A DNA stretch of 64,000 bases from Hymenobacter metallicola. Lineage in GTDB: Bacteria > Bacteroidota > Bacteroidia > Cytophagales > Hymenobacteraceae. The position numbers were made by a program, and so were the translations under genes. The notes below the pieces were generated by a model. The model was not told the DNA's origin, did no database searches, and saw nothing but the letters and a program-made list of their open reading frames with translations. Where the stretch lies: the NCBI RefSeq assembly GCF_004745645.1, contig NZ_SRMB01000006.1, positions 171,996 through 235,995 on the forward strand. Direction: 5' to 3'. Of this stretch, positions 9,501-16,429 are shown piece by piece (position 1 is the first letter of the stretch; each line of letters opens with the position of its first letter).

Positions 9501-9833
9501 GTGTTCATCGGTAGCTGGGAGGGGCAATGGAACGGGTGTCATCCACCGCGCACGCGTACGTTGCGCCTCTTCGGTAGAAGCCGGGAACAACCCATCGTCG
9601 GCCAGCAGTACATGCCACCCCGATTCGGTTAATGCAAAGCGCCTCTTGGTCACAAATACCGGCTCGCCTGAGGGCAGGTTGAATTGGTAGCCCCGTACGC
9701 CGTCCAATGTGGCTGGTATGGGCGAGGCTTCTTGGATGACCAAACCAGGATGCTCTAATTGCTCGACGATAGCGCCGTGCGCTGAAGCTTGAACACGATA
9801 TTGTGGCGGCAAGTATAAATTTTGACTAGGCAT
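6579..9833 (-). CDS. DEAH-box superfamily 2 helicase, restriction-type, with probable C-terminal nuclease fold
   Basis: This 1084-residue protein carries an SF2 helicase core: PTGTGKTE (Walker A, about 168-175), DEAH in VFIDEAHHIS (about 278-281), FTATPFRND (motif III) and QFTGRFTRFKR (motif VI). The long C-terminal half contains a stretch with acidic residues, AADVVAIR, then IRIELYHCKFS. This resembles the D...(E/Q)xK core of PD-(D/E)XK nucleases, but the match is weak. Such proteins translocate DNA in restriction or phage-defence systems. I chose the ATG at 9833; a GTG at 9863 would add ten residues. It is the last of five leftward genes and converges on the methylase/ATPase pair. It could be the missing HsdR-like motor for that pair or belong to its own system. 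Confidence 0.85.
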   Translation of the reverse strand: MPSQNLYLPPQYRVQASAHGAIVEQLEHPGLVIQEASPIPATLDGVRGYQFNLPSGEPVFVTKRRFALTESGWHVLLADDGLFPASTEEAQRTRARWMTPVPLPLPATDEHARHVRRSWTGRVSIVEEQENEETQEILSGLRSPQVGALYAALAHWKTSEEPATIVMPTGTGKTETMLTAFVHQRCERLLVVVPSDALRTQIGHKFVSMGLLRQLGILAAESLYPVTARLTKSLQIEQQVDEVFIPCNVVITTMDILHRCAEPALQRMVDHCSHVFIDEAHHISAPTWTQVKQAFAVRRILQFTATPFRNDRKHVEGKIIFNYPLAKAQQEEYFKLIRFQHIWEFNPEAADQAIAQIAVETLAADAADGHEHLIMARTNKVERAKQVIKYYEAYPGLNPVLIHSDLPDKTKKACINDLRTGRSKVVVCVNMLGEGFDLPELKIAAIHDPHKSLAITLQFTGRFTRFKRTLGDAMVIVNLADAEVQAEIRELFAEDADWNVLLRQLSGATTGRQEDLSEFFRGFEPLPKFYSLQNVTPKMSTVVYATPAEAWRLEALDELFKPEQRLDPPSINAQRNVVAVVTKQSESVEWGTTRELRDTVWDLHLLYWNADQRLLYINSTVRGTMHEELAKALFGPTVVMKRGNDVFRILHGITRLALTNLGLSHIIGGAVRFTMHMGSDVFQGLSQASQTGKGKSNTFGYGYRDAKQVTAGCSVKGKIWAYRTAGTVLQWVEWCDEVGEKILDETINAEEIFKHLVKSEPLEQRPEAVPLGMEWSDSVLARPEHTVEFTINGISFPLYEVGLRVLTLDDYNPIRFELFSDGHSAVYEMVFVDKRASYQPISGAVSVLSGRKSYSLTDWLEKEPPTFFFHDRSMIQYNTLLKIEPDHLPYDTDKIVDWDWTGVNLKLESQGLARSSNTIQYRVIQELKKAGYDVIFDDDDSYEAADVVAIRATLDKIRIELYHCKFSQETTPGARIKDLYEVCGQAQKSVHWYHDPVQLFKHLQLREGNRAKQGKASRFDIGTVAKLKELEKRARVLPVEMAVYIVQPGLSKAQVSEDQLDLLAVTELYLMETYQLPFTVICSA

Positions 9834-9892
9834 AGGATAGGAAATGCAGCGGATGCTTGTCACCGCGCCGCAACTGTTACGATCGTTCGTGG

Positions 9893-11446
9893 TTAATTTG
9901 TGGCTGCTACGGTATTCAGCAGCGCCAGCGTTTTGCGAAATTCTGCCGCCTCCGCGGCCAGGGTGAATTCAATTTCGGCGTGGTGCTGCCGGACTGCGTC
10001 GGCAATTTCGGGCAGGGAAACCCTGAAGAACTCTTTCTTGTGGTTGACTTGGTTAACGCGCCGCTCGTGAAAAGCTCGGTGCAACGTATTTTCTAGTGTC
10101 GGCGCGTCATCGCAATAGATGATGGCGTGCACGTCGAATTGGAATGGCACCGAGGCGTCGCCCAGCTCCCGCACACGGTCCATGGGCTCCAGCCGGCGAG
10201 TCATACCGATTTTGTACACGTCTTCCCCGAACGAGCCGATATTGGAAATTACGTACACGTGCCCGGAACGGGTGAGTTGGGCTCGCGACAGGGCACGTTC
10301 CTTATTGGTGCTGGCCTGCGCGAGCTTGAGCTGTAGCTGCTGAATTTCCGCCAGTAGTTTGGCCTGCTTCGCCCCGTTGGCCGTGGCCACATCTTCTTGG
10401 GCCTTGCGCAACGCGTCTGCGTAACGTTTTTCTTCTTTTTCGGCGTCCAGCCGGGCTTTCTCGATTTCGCGTTGGGCCAGTTCTTCTTCCCGCATCTGTT
10501 CGCGGATCTGCCGTTGCTCTTCTTTTTCCGCCTGCAGCTTTTCCTGGTATTCGTGTGCCAGATACAGTTCCTTGAGCTTTAGCTCCAGGTACGCCGATGC
10601 CAGTGTGGCCCGCTGCACTACTACCAGTGAGTTGACCACTTCGTACGCCTTGCGAATGCGGGCTTCCATCACAGTCACGTTATTGTACTTAACCTTGGCT
10701 ACGGCGGCGTCGCACTCGCCGTTGAAAGCGCGCAGCATCAGCTTAAGCGTCTGGTTGGTTTGCTTGCGGCCTTCGACCACGCTGCCGTTGACGGTCCACT
10801 CCGCTTCGCAGGTAGCAGCCGTTTTAGCAGCAATCATGCGTTTCTGCTGTTCGCGGATCAGCTGCAACTCCAACTGGTAGCTGACGGAAGTATCAAAAGA
10901 ATAACGCGGCTGGTAAAAGCCAAACCCCTGTAGGTCGGCTTGTTCGTCGAGGACTTGTAGGTCAGCCCGCAGTTGCTGCAGGCGCTGCTGCAACGTGTCG
11001 GTTTCGGCCCGTTGCGTGGTCATCGATGCCAGCATGCGCTGTTGATCAGCGTGGAGGATGGCTTCCTTGGCCCGAAGATCAGCTAGTATCTGCTGTCGCT
11101 TGGCGTCCGTTTCTGCCAATACGCGCTGCTGATCGGTTTCTGCTTGACGACGTGCCTCATCTAGTTGCGCCAATACCTGCTGCCGTTCGGTAGCGATATC
11201 CGACTGAATGCGCGCTCGCTCCGCTTCAACGTCTACAATGACTTGATAGCGCAGCAACTGCTGCTGATGTTCGATGCGCAAGGCTTGTTGCTGCTCGTCA
11301 GCGGCGGCAGCCTGCTGTCCCAACTGAGTTAGGTGGTTGGCTTCCAAAGCATGGTAGCGCTTCCCGGCTGCCCACAGGCGCCACAACAGCCATAGCAAGA
11401 GTAATCCCGTGACGCCCAACGCGCCCGTTAACACAATTGTATTCAT
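9893..11446 (-). CDS. Membrane-anchored coiled-coil DUF4041 protein with GIY-YIG (T5orf172) nuclease domain
   Basis: This 517-residue protein begins with one hydrophobic segment (VLTGALGVTGLLLLWLLWRL), then a long Gln/Ala/Glu-rich coiled coil, a DUF4041-like middle region and a second charged helical stretch. The C-terminal domain starts GHVYVISN and continues VYKIGMTRR, the two halves of the T5orf172 variant of GIY-YIG; a later NHKKEFFRV fits its end. GIY-YIG domains cut DNA with a catalytic tyrosine, arginine and glutamate. The N-terminal helix suggests that the nuclease is tethered to the inner membrane. DUF4041/T5orf172 proteins are common in phage and defence islands. The start is the ATG at 11446; a TTG lies two codons earlier. 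Confidence 0.82.
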   Translation of the reverse strand: MNTIVLTGALGVTGLLLLWLLWRLWAAGKRYHALEANHLTQLGQQAAAADEQQQALRIEHQQQLLRYQVIVDVEAERARIQSDIATERQQVLAQLDEARRQAETDQQRVLAETDAKRQQILADLRAKEAILHADQQRMLASMTTQRAETDTLQQRLQQLRADLQVLDEQADLQGFGFYQPRYSFDTSVSYQLELQLIREQQKRMIAAKTAATCEAEWTVNGSVVEGRKQTNQTLKLMLRAFNGECDAAVAKVKYNNVTVMEARIRKAYEVVNSLVVVQRATLASAYLELKLKELYLAHEYQEKLQAEKEEQRQIREQMREEELAQREIEKARLDAEKEEKRYADALRKAQEDVATANGAKQAKLLAEIQQLQLKLAQASTNKERALSRAQLTRSGHVYVISNIGSFGEDVYKIGMTRRLEPMDRVRELGDASVPFQFDVHAIIYCDDAPTLENTLHRAFHERRVNQVNHKKEFFRVSLPEIADAVRQHHAEIEFTLAAEAAEFRKTLALLNTVAATN

Positions 11447-11584
11447 CGTCAATGAGAATTTTATAGAAGAGACAGGATGTTGACTACATACCCGCAGGCA
11501 TGGGTCAACTTACTGAACGCTATTGCAATAGCTTCCGGATTTTGCAATAATTCCCAGCCTTAAACTAGCGTAGCCTAGGCGGGC

Positions 11585-12055
11585 TTACACCAATACACCC
11601 CCATTCATCTGATGCAGCCGCTCCACGCGTTCGTGTTTTGCTTTTTCCACGCTGTCGATGAAAGCGATTACCGCTTCACGTTTCAGCCCTTTGGTGGCAA
11701 AGCCCAAACGCGCCCCCCCGTCAGAAGTGATGCTAACGATATGCTGACGGCTGGCTAGGTATGCGAGCACCAACACGAAACCGACAGCCGCCGCCACAAC
11801 GCCGAACATTTGCCCATTACCGGATTGGAAGAAGCCTATGCTGCCGACTAAGATTAGCAAGATGCCGGTTATTGCCAATGCGGGTTGGCTTTGATACCGC
11901 ACCTCGCAGGCACTGACCTTTTCCAACATGATAGACACCAAGCGCGATTCACTTGCGTTTGCAGCATTGTAACGAATCCGGTACGAGGTGAGCAGGACTA
12001 CCCGGTTAGGCGTGTAGTTGAGGAGTTCTTCTCCAGCGAGTAAAAAGTCTTCCAT
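11585..12055 (-). CDS. PH-domain-like membrane protein (bacterial PH/YdbS type)
   Basis: This 156-residue protein opens with LLAGEELLNYTPNRVVLLTSYRIRY, which resembles the first strands of bacterial PH-like domains: a threshold GEE, then a tyrosine-rich strand pair. Two transmembrane helices follow (ALAITGILLILVGSIGFF and MFGVVAAAVGFVLVLAYLA), then a second half with GFATKGLKREAVIAFIDSVEKA. The function is unknown. A membrane-associated scaffold or sensor is plausible because the next gene encodes a membrane-anchored nuclease. It lies in a run of five leftward genes with gaps of 60-170 nt, so a shared transcript is possible but not proven. Confidence 0.6.
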   Translation of the reverse strand: MEDFLLAGEELLNYTPNRVVLLTSYRIRYNAANASESRLVSIMLEKVSACEVRYQSQPALAITGILLILVGSIGFFQSGNGQMFGVVAAAVGFVLVLAYLASRQHIVSITSDGGARLGFATKGLKREAVIAFIDSVEKAKHERVERLHQMNGGVLV

Positions 12056-12224
12056 AAAGAGAGGTAATAGGGTTCTGCTAGTTCGTAGAACGGACTAGAA
12101 AATGAGTAAAAAAGTATTCAATTAGTCGTGCCCTGCAGCGCGACAACGCTTGCACGATCGCCAGCCATCAACACGGAAGGAACGCTGACACTGGGTAAAC
12201 AACTCCGAAGCGGCTTGCGTGGTA

Positions 12225-12875
12225 TCAGCCAACAAACTGACGCCAATGCTCTTCGGAGAGGATGCGGATACCGGTGCCTTTGTCGCGCAGTTGCACTGCC
12301 TTCTCGATTTTGCGGCCGTGACTGGTGTTGATCCAATCGCGGCTGGCAAATACGCCGATGACCAGGTAATCGGTGGAGCGGGTTGGAGAAGAATCGGTGG
12401 GCTGCCCGCCCAGCGCTGCGATGGCCTCAAACACGGCCGTGCGGGCGCCATAGGCAAATTTGCCAGTCACCACGACTTGCTTGTCCATGAATACCAGCGG
12501 GTGGGGTTGCGGTACACACAGCGGCAAAGCAGTCGATAATGTCTCCGCTTTGGGGGTGGGCGCTTGCGTAAAGCCGCACAGCGTTTCCATCACTTCTTTC
12601 AGCTCTGCTCGCTCCTCGGCGTCACAAACACCGTCTTCGAAGATGCGCTCTACACGGCTCAGTACAGCGGTTAATGGCCAGACCGGTGTATCGGCCGCGT
12701 GCTTGCGCACCCACTCGGCAAAGAAGATGGCTTCGCGCTCACTGACCTCACCGTCGGCCAAGATGCCCGTGCAGATGCCCACGAGTTGGTCTACGGCTTT
12801 GGCCGTGTTATTGGCGCGGTTAAAGAGTTGCAGAGGCTGGCCGTGTAAGTCCAGCAGGGTAGGGTATGTACTCAT
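12225..12875 (-). CDS. BRCT-domain protein with TerB-like N-terminal helical region
   Basis: The last ~85 residues form a BRCT domain of the DNA-ligase type: DKQVVVTGKF, AIAALGGQPTDSSPTRSTDYLVIG, and the terminal IRILSEEHWRQFV. The N-terminal half (AVDQLVGICTGILADGEVSEREAIFFAEWV) resembles the helical, acidic-loop TerB-like module often found with BRCT in this kind of protein. BRCT domains bind DNA ends or phosphorylated partners, so a role as DNA-break sensor or adaptor is likely. The start MSTYPTLLDLHG at 12875 is preferred over an upstream ATG at 12938 because the extra residues look uncharacteristic and an A/G-rich stretch (aaaaggaaaaaaggat) lies just upstream of 12875. Confidence 0.78.
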   Translation of the reverse strand: MSTYPTLLDLHGQPLQLFNRANNTAKAVDQLVGICTGILADGEVSEREAIFFAEWVRKHAADTPVWPLTAVLSRVERIFEDGVCDAEERAELKEVMETLCGFTQAPTPKAETLSTALPLCVPQPHPLVFMDKQVVVTGKFAYGARTAVFEAIAALGGQPTDSSPTRSTDYLVIGVFASRDWINTSHGRKIEKAVQLRDKGTGIRILSEEHWRQFVG

Positions 12876-12984
12876 CAGACAAAAGGAAAAAAGGATAGTG
12901 CAGGAATACGTATGCCGGGAGAACCTACGCGGAGGCACTGGTTCGCTGAGAGATAGTCGAATGCCCGGCGAGCAAGCGCGACGT

Positions 12985-13794
12985 CTACACCAAGAGGCGG
13001 TCCATGACTTTGCGTACCGTCAGCTTCGTGGTTTGGGCAAAGTCCTTGCCCATGATCCAGTTGATGTAGCCTGGGTCTGACTGGGTCACCGGCTGGCCAA
13101 AGTGCTTACCAAAGTTCCAGACGATAATACCCTCTGGGTTGCGGATCATCTTGGCTGCCGGATCGATGCGGATGGCACGCGAGTGGCCGTGATGCACCCC
13201 GTCACCGAAGTCACTGAGACCACTGGGGCAGAACAGTTCATCGGCGCACACCTGGTCATTGGTCTGTAAAAACTGAGCTAATGGACCATGAGCTAACGCT
13301 TCGAGTAATTCAAACGTCGCCGCAGTATCCGCCTCGGCCGTATGAGCTTGCGTGTGATCACGACCAAGATATTGGGTCACCGCAGCGGCAAGGGTGCGCG
13401 GGTTCAGAATGCGGTAGATGTCCGAGACGTCAATGACGGACGTGTCCCAGGAGGGAAAGTCTAAGCCAACCAGCGCAAATTCTTCCGCTAGCAACGGTAC
13501 ATCAAACCGCTTCCCATTAAAGGTGCACAAGTCGCAGCCAGATAAGTAGGCCAGCAAGCCCTTGGCTATTTGCTTAAAGGTAGGCTCCGCCGCCACATCT
13601 GCGTCGCTGATTCCATGCACGGCCGTGGCCCCTGCCGGAATGGGACGCCCCGGGTGTAATCGGCGGGTTTTGGTTTCACGGGTACCGTCAGGGAATATCT
13701 TCAGGATGGATATTTCAACGATTCGATCGTTGACGGTATCTGTTCCCGTGGTTTCCAAATCGAAGACAACCAACGGCCGTACTAAACGAAGCAT
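12985..13794 (-). CDS. DEDDh 3'-5' exonuclease (DnaQ/epsilon-like)
   Basis: This 269-residue protein has the DnaQ exonuclease core. Exo I is VVFDLETTGTD with the D and E metal ligands, exo II is in CTFNGKRFDVPLLAEEF with its aspartate, and exo III is likely HTAEADTAATFELL with the DEDDh histidine and final aspartate. It would remove nucleotides from 3' ends of DNA. The last 90 residues form a separate module (GIIVWNFGKHFGQPV to GKDFAQTTKLTVRKVM) seen at the end of other stand-alone Bacteroidota exonucleases. The gene is the first of the five leftward genes, so its promoter probably drives the group. Repair and phage defence are both possible roles. Confidence 0.85.
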   Translation of the reverse strand: MLRLVRPLVVFDLETTGTDTVNDRIVEISILKIFPDGTRETKTRRLHPGRPIPAGATAVHGISDADVAAEPTFKQIAKGLLAYLSGCDLCTFNGKRFDVPLLAEEFALVGLDFPSWDTSVIDVSDIYRILNPRTLAAAVTQYLGRDHTQAHTAEADTAATFELLEALAHGPLAQFLQTNDQVCADELFCPSGLSDFGDGVHHGHSRAIRIDPAAKMIRNPEGIIVWNFGKHFGQPVTQSDPGYINWIMGKDFAQTTKLTVRKVMDRLLV

Positions 13795-14124
13795 AAAGTA
13801 GAATTAGCTGCTCACATCACTATGTAGGCATTCTACAATGCTATCAAATTTTGGGATAAATCCATAGAGCATGGTCACGCTATTTTAGGGGTCGTATCTA
13901 TCTGAATTTTACGGGCAATAGTTCTTATCTAGAGCTACGGATAGGTCCTTCGGCTCATATAGTTAAGTTCAGCTTTCTCCTCGATACCAACACCTTTTCT
14001 GTACTTTGATTACTGAACAAGTTTACTGAACCGTTTCCGACCCATTTCAGTAGTACTTTCCCTCCTTACCACCCTTTGTCCGAGTTGTACATTAAAAGGA
14101 GCGATTACTGGTCTACCTTTGTTT
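13795..14124. other. Gene-free stretch upstream of small-protein genes
   Basis: No coding frame with protein-like content was found here. It must contain the promoter of the leftward exonuclease gene and of the rightward gene at 14125. A direct repeat TTACTGAAC occurs twice (about 14010 and 14023), followed by CGTTTCC, loosely like the AACGGT element that recurs further right. Confidence 0.4.
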
Positions 14125-14586
14125 ATGGAGCAACTCACTGAAGCAGCCTTTTCCGCAGCGCTTATACGCCTCGTCGTAGGTAGCACGGTTGAGACCGTGA
14201 AGGCAGGGCCCGGAACCGGCTCCATTTTCAATCTGCACTTACGGACGGCTGCCGGCGAATTGTGCCACCTGATGGTGTACTGCGCCTGGAAGCTGCTGCA
14301 AGCTGGCCACGTGGCGTGCACGTGGCAAGACGCGGAAGAAAACCTGGCGGCGGCTTTGTTGGCTCACCTAGGCGAAATGGTGGTCAGTGCCCGGGTGTCC
14401 TCCGGTGGAGACATGGTACTATCGCTACAGTCCGGAGCTGAACTCAAGCTCTTTGTTGACAGCTCCGCGCAAGACACCCCTGTCGACGAATACAGTTCGT
14501 GCGATTATTTCGCCCAGGGTGCCGAGAGCATCTTCTCTTGTATCCGGGGTGGCTTCTACCAGGAACAGTCCAAGTCAAGTGATTAG
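14125..14586 (+). CDS. Unknown protein, paralogue of the gene at 15163
   Basis: This 153-residue soluble protein is not recognised with certainty. It reads as an alpha/beta fold with TVETVKAGPGTGSIFNLHLR, LCHLMVYCAWKLLQ, VACTWQDAEENLAAAL and a C-terminal acidic tail. It shares about half its residues with the protein at 15163-15633, including GTGSIF, LMVYC.WKLL, ACTWQD and GAELKLFVD, so the two arose by duplication. Such small duplicated proteins next to unrelated small genes resemble immunity-protein arrays of polymorphic toxin systems, but no toxin is visible and this is only a guess. The ATG at 14125 is preferred over a TTG two codons earlier. Confidence 0.7.
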   Translation: MEQLTEAAFSAALIRLVVGSTVETVKAGPGTGSIFNLHLRTAAGELCHLMVYCAWKLLQAGHVACTWQDAEENLAAALLAHLGEMVVSARVSSGGDMVLSLQSGAELKLFVDSSAQDTPVDEYSSCDYFAQGAESIFSCIRGGFYQEQSKSSD

Positions 14587-14592
14587 CAGTAC

Positions 14593-14644
14593 GTTCACGC
14601 AAACGGTCGTTCTACCGAAAAGAGCGTTTATCCAGATGGTTGAG
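14593..14644 (+). repeat. Copy of recurring intergenic element (GTTCAC..AAACGGTC)
   Basis: It begins GTTCACGCAAACGGTCGTT and ends near GATGGTTGAG. Aligned copies lie at 15109 and 16216, with partial copies at 15628, 29853 and, inverted, near 986-1018. The conserved core is GTTCAC, two bases, AAACGGTC, then GAAA.GA and a closing GGTT. Confidence 0.55.
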
Positions 14645-14679
14645 ATAGTAGTTACTTTGGCTAAGCAAATTTACAATCC

Positions 14680-15096
14680 ATGGCACTTTGGAACTTAACA
14701 TCACAGGCCCTTACCCGACTGCTGTTGTGGAGAACAGACGGTTCTACCTTCCGGGTTATGCAGTATGATGAACCAGCCGAAGTGCTGACCAACTATGACT
14801 ACATCTTATTTGATAAGAAGTACGAAACGGTGCTGCGGCAACTCGAAGGGCAGATTGACATCAATCCAGTCACCGTGACGGATGGTGTGCGCCACCTCGT
14901 TTGGGACAACTACTTAGAAATCCGCATTCATCGCTCGGTTGAGTCCGACACGCTTCAAGCTTATATCGGCAATGGTCTTGACATGTACCGATTTGGGGAG
15001 AAATCTGTGTTTGTGTCGGAAGCCCTCAAAGCGGCCTTTGAGAAAGTCAATCAGCAAGGGCTGCACTTCAGTTTGGGACTCTCGGAGTTTGCTTAA
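14680..15096 (+). CDS. Unknown 138-residue protein
   Basis: The protein (start MALWNLTSQALTRLLLW) is not recognised. It has no signal peptide or membrane segment and reads as a compact alpha/beta protein with EVLTNYDYILFDKKYETVLRQL, HLVWDNYLEIRIHRSV and a terminal helix SEALKAAFEKVNQQG. It sits between two paralogous small genes, with intergenic elements of the same family on both sides, so the three rightward genes look like a cassette-style array. An immunity-type or mobile-cassette role is possible but unsupported by motifs. Codon use looks like that of its neighbours. Confidence 0.6.
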   Translation: MALWNLTSQALTRLLLWRTDGSTFRVMQYDEPAEVLTNYDYILFDKKYETVLRQLEGQIDINPVTVTDGVRHLVWDNYLEIRIHRSVESDTLQAYIGNGLDMYRFGEKSVFVSEALKAAFEKVNQQGLHFSLGLSEFA

Positions 15097-15108
15097 GGAG
15101 ATCTACAT

Positions 15109-15151
15109 GTTCACTAAAACGGTCCGAAAGCTAAACGAACGTTCGGTTGCC
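15109..15151 (+). repeat. Copy of recurring intergenic element
   Basis: It begins GTTCACTAAAACGGTCCGAA and ends CGTTCGGTTGCC, directly between the genes at 14680 and 15163. It matches the copies at 14593 and 16216 in core, order and orientation. Confidence 0.55.
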
Positions 15152-15162
15152 TATCTTAGTCC

Positions 15163-15633
15163 ATGCAACTAATAAGTAAATCTGCCTTTGCGGCCGCGGT
15201 GGCGCAGTTAATCGACACGACCATTGAGGCCGTTAAGGCCGGAGTCGGGACGGGCTCGATCTTCACGCTGCACCTGCGGGCGCCCACGGGCGAGGTGTGC
15301 TACCTGATGGTGTATTGCTCCTGGAAGCTGCTGCGTGCCGGGGCCATCGCCTGCACCTGGCAAGACCCGGAAGAGGATCTGGCGGCGGCCTTGTCCGTCC
15401 ACCAGGGCGAAACGCTCGTCGGCGCTCGCCTGGAATCCGGCGGAGACTTGGTCCTACTGCTGGCCACGGGGGCCGAACTCAAGCTTTTTGTCGATGGCCA
15501 AGCACTGGACGAGCCGGCCGAGGAGAGCTATTCCAGTGATTATTTCCTTGAGCAAGCCGTCGATACTTTTGTCAGCCTCCGGGGAGCCTTCTACTTGGCG
15601 AAAACCGAGCCTAGCGCGGACAATAATGTTTAG
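15163..15633 (+). CDS. Unknown protein, paralogue of the gene at 14125
   Basis: This 156-residue protein is the duplicate of the one at 14125-14586. Matching blocks are EAVKAGVGTGSIFTLHLR, EVCYLMVYCSWKLLRAG, IACTWQDPEEDLAAAL and GAELKLFVDG. The acidic, serine/tyrosine-rich tail differs more than the core. No catalytic motif is obvious. The duplicate has the higher GC content of the surrounding replicon, while the 14125 copy is somewhat lower, so the two copies have probably diverged for some time. A partial AACGGTC element follows at 15628-15655. Confidence 0.7.
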   Translation: MQLISKSAFAAAVAQLIDTTIEAVKAGVGTGSIFTLHLRAPTGEVCYLMVYCSWKLLRAGAIACTWQDPEEDLAAALSVHQGETLVGARLESGGDLVLLLATGAELKLFVDGQALDEPAEESYSSDYFLEQAVDTFVSLRGAFYLAKTEPSADNNV

Positions 15634-15679
15634 CCAAACGGTCCTGCCCTAAACTTAGGCCTGTTCAGTTGAAGGAGGG

Positions 15680-16195
15680 TTATAGCTCCTCCAGCACTTC
15701 GCTTAACGTCGCTACTACGTCGGGGTCATCTTCTACTGCTAGTTGTTGTTGCAGTAGGGTGGCCACTGTCGCCGGCTCCAACTGACTCAACGCATACGCC
15801 GCCGTAATCCGAAGGTCCGCAAGGGGATGGTTCAGGACTTGGGCCAAAACAGTCAACATGCCAGGGTGGGGGAAGATGATGCACAACTGCACGTTCCAGT
15901 ATAAGGTGCACGTGCCGAGCCGGGCCACGTCCCGCAGGTTGCGCAACAGGGCTTCCGTCACCAATTGTTCGTCCAGTTGATAGAAGACCTCCTCGACCAT
16001 TTGGTACATGCCAAACCCATTCCATCCGCCAAAGGAGTTGAGCAATAACGGCACGCAGCCCGGGTCCGGGTGCTCCACAAAATGCCGGCGAACTTCGTCG
16101 TAGGCCAGCATTAGCTCAGGCTGCAGATTTAGAACTTCATCATCGGGCATCGGTTGATGCGCTCTTAGGAAAGCCAAGCCTTCGGGAGTTGTCAT
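15680..16195 (-). CDS. HEAT-repeat-like protein
   Basis: This 171-residue helical protein ends with two HEAT-like helix pairs: LTVLAQVLNHPLADLRITAAYALSQL and ATVATLLQQQLAVEDDPDVVATLSEVLEEL. The middle (NSFGGWNGFGMYQMVEEVFYQL) suggests further short helices. HEAT repeats mediate protein binding, and short proteins of this kind are often immunity or adaptor proteins. The start MTTPEGLAFLRAH (ATG at 16195) is preferred. The frame is open to 16378, but that extension is Cys/Phe-rich, and it overlaps both the recurring element at 16216 and the first half-site of the promoter motif at 16345. The gene is transcribed toward the small-protein array and ends 47 bp from it. Confidence 0.65.
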   Translation of the reverse strand: MTTPEGLAFLRAHQPMPDDEVLNLQPELMLAYDEVRRHFVEHPDPGCVPLLLNSFGGWNGFGMYQMVEEVFYQLDEQLVTEALLRNLRDVARLGTCTLYWNVQLCIIFPHPGMLTVLAQVLNHPLADLRITAAYALSQLEPATVATLLQQQLAVEDDPDVVATLSEVLEEL

Positions 16196-16215
16196 GATTT
16201 CATAAAGGCGTACTC

Positions 16216-16258
16216 GTTCACAAAAACGGTCATTAAAGCGAAACGAGCATTTGGTTAA
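16216..16258 (+). repeat. Copy of recurring intergenic element
   Basis: It begins GTTCACAAAAACGGTCATTA and ends CATTTGGTTAAG, just upstream of the leftward HEAT-like gene. A 13-bp core, AACGGTCATTAAA, is shared exactly with a partial copy at 29861. Confidence 0.55.
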
Positions 16259-16344
16259 GACGTTTTCCAATTCGTGTGAGAGAAAAGGAATGGATAATCC
16301 TGTTTGTTTACATTGATAACAGCTGAAATGCTGCCAAGCAGTCA

Positions 16345-16410
16345 GTTTGAAAAGTGTAAAAAGCTGTTTGAAAACCATTCACCAGCCCCTGGAGGTGGCC
16401 AGTAGCTTTG
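16345..16410 (+). promoter_or_regulatory. Promoter with AraC-type direct-repeat operator (copy 1)
   Basis: Two TTTGA half-sites (16346 and 16367) are exactly 21 bp apart, two helical turns, as in AraC-family operators. The 18-bp block GTGTAAAAAGCTGTTTGA (16354-16371) is identical to one at 22149-22166. A Bacteroidota -7 box TAGCTTTG lies at 16403-16410, 20 bp before the ATG at 16430, with no well-placed -33 box, which fits activator dependence. Confidence 0.6.
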
Positions 16411-16429
16411 TCATACTAATCTATTGACC

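Noticed and set aside
14114..14121. TACCTTTG box just before the gene at 14125
   Set aside because: It matches the Bacteroidota -7 consensus but lies only 3 nt before the ATG and lacks a suitably spaced -33 box; the start of transcription would fall inside the gene.
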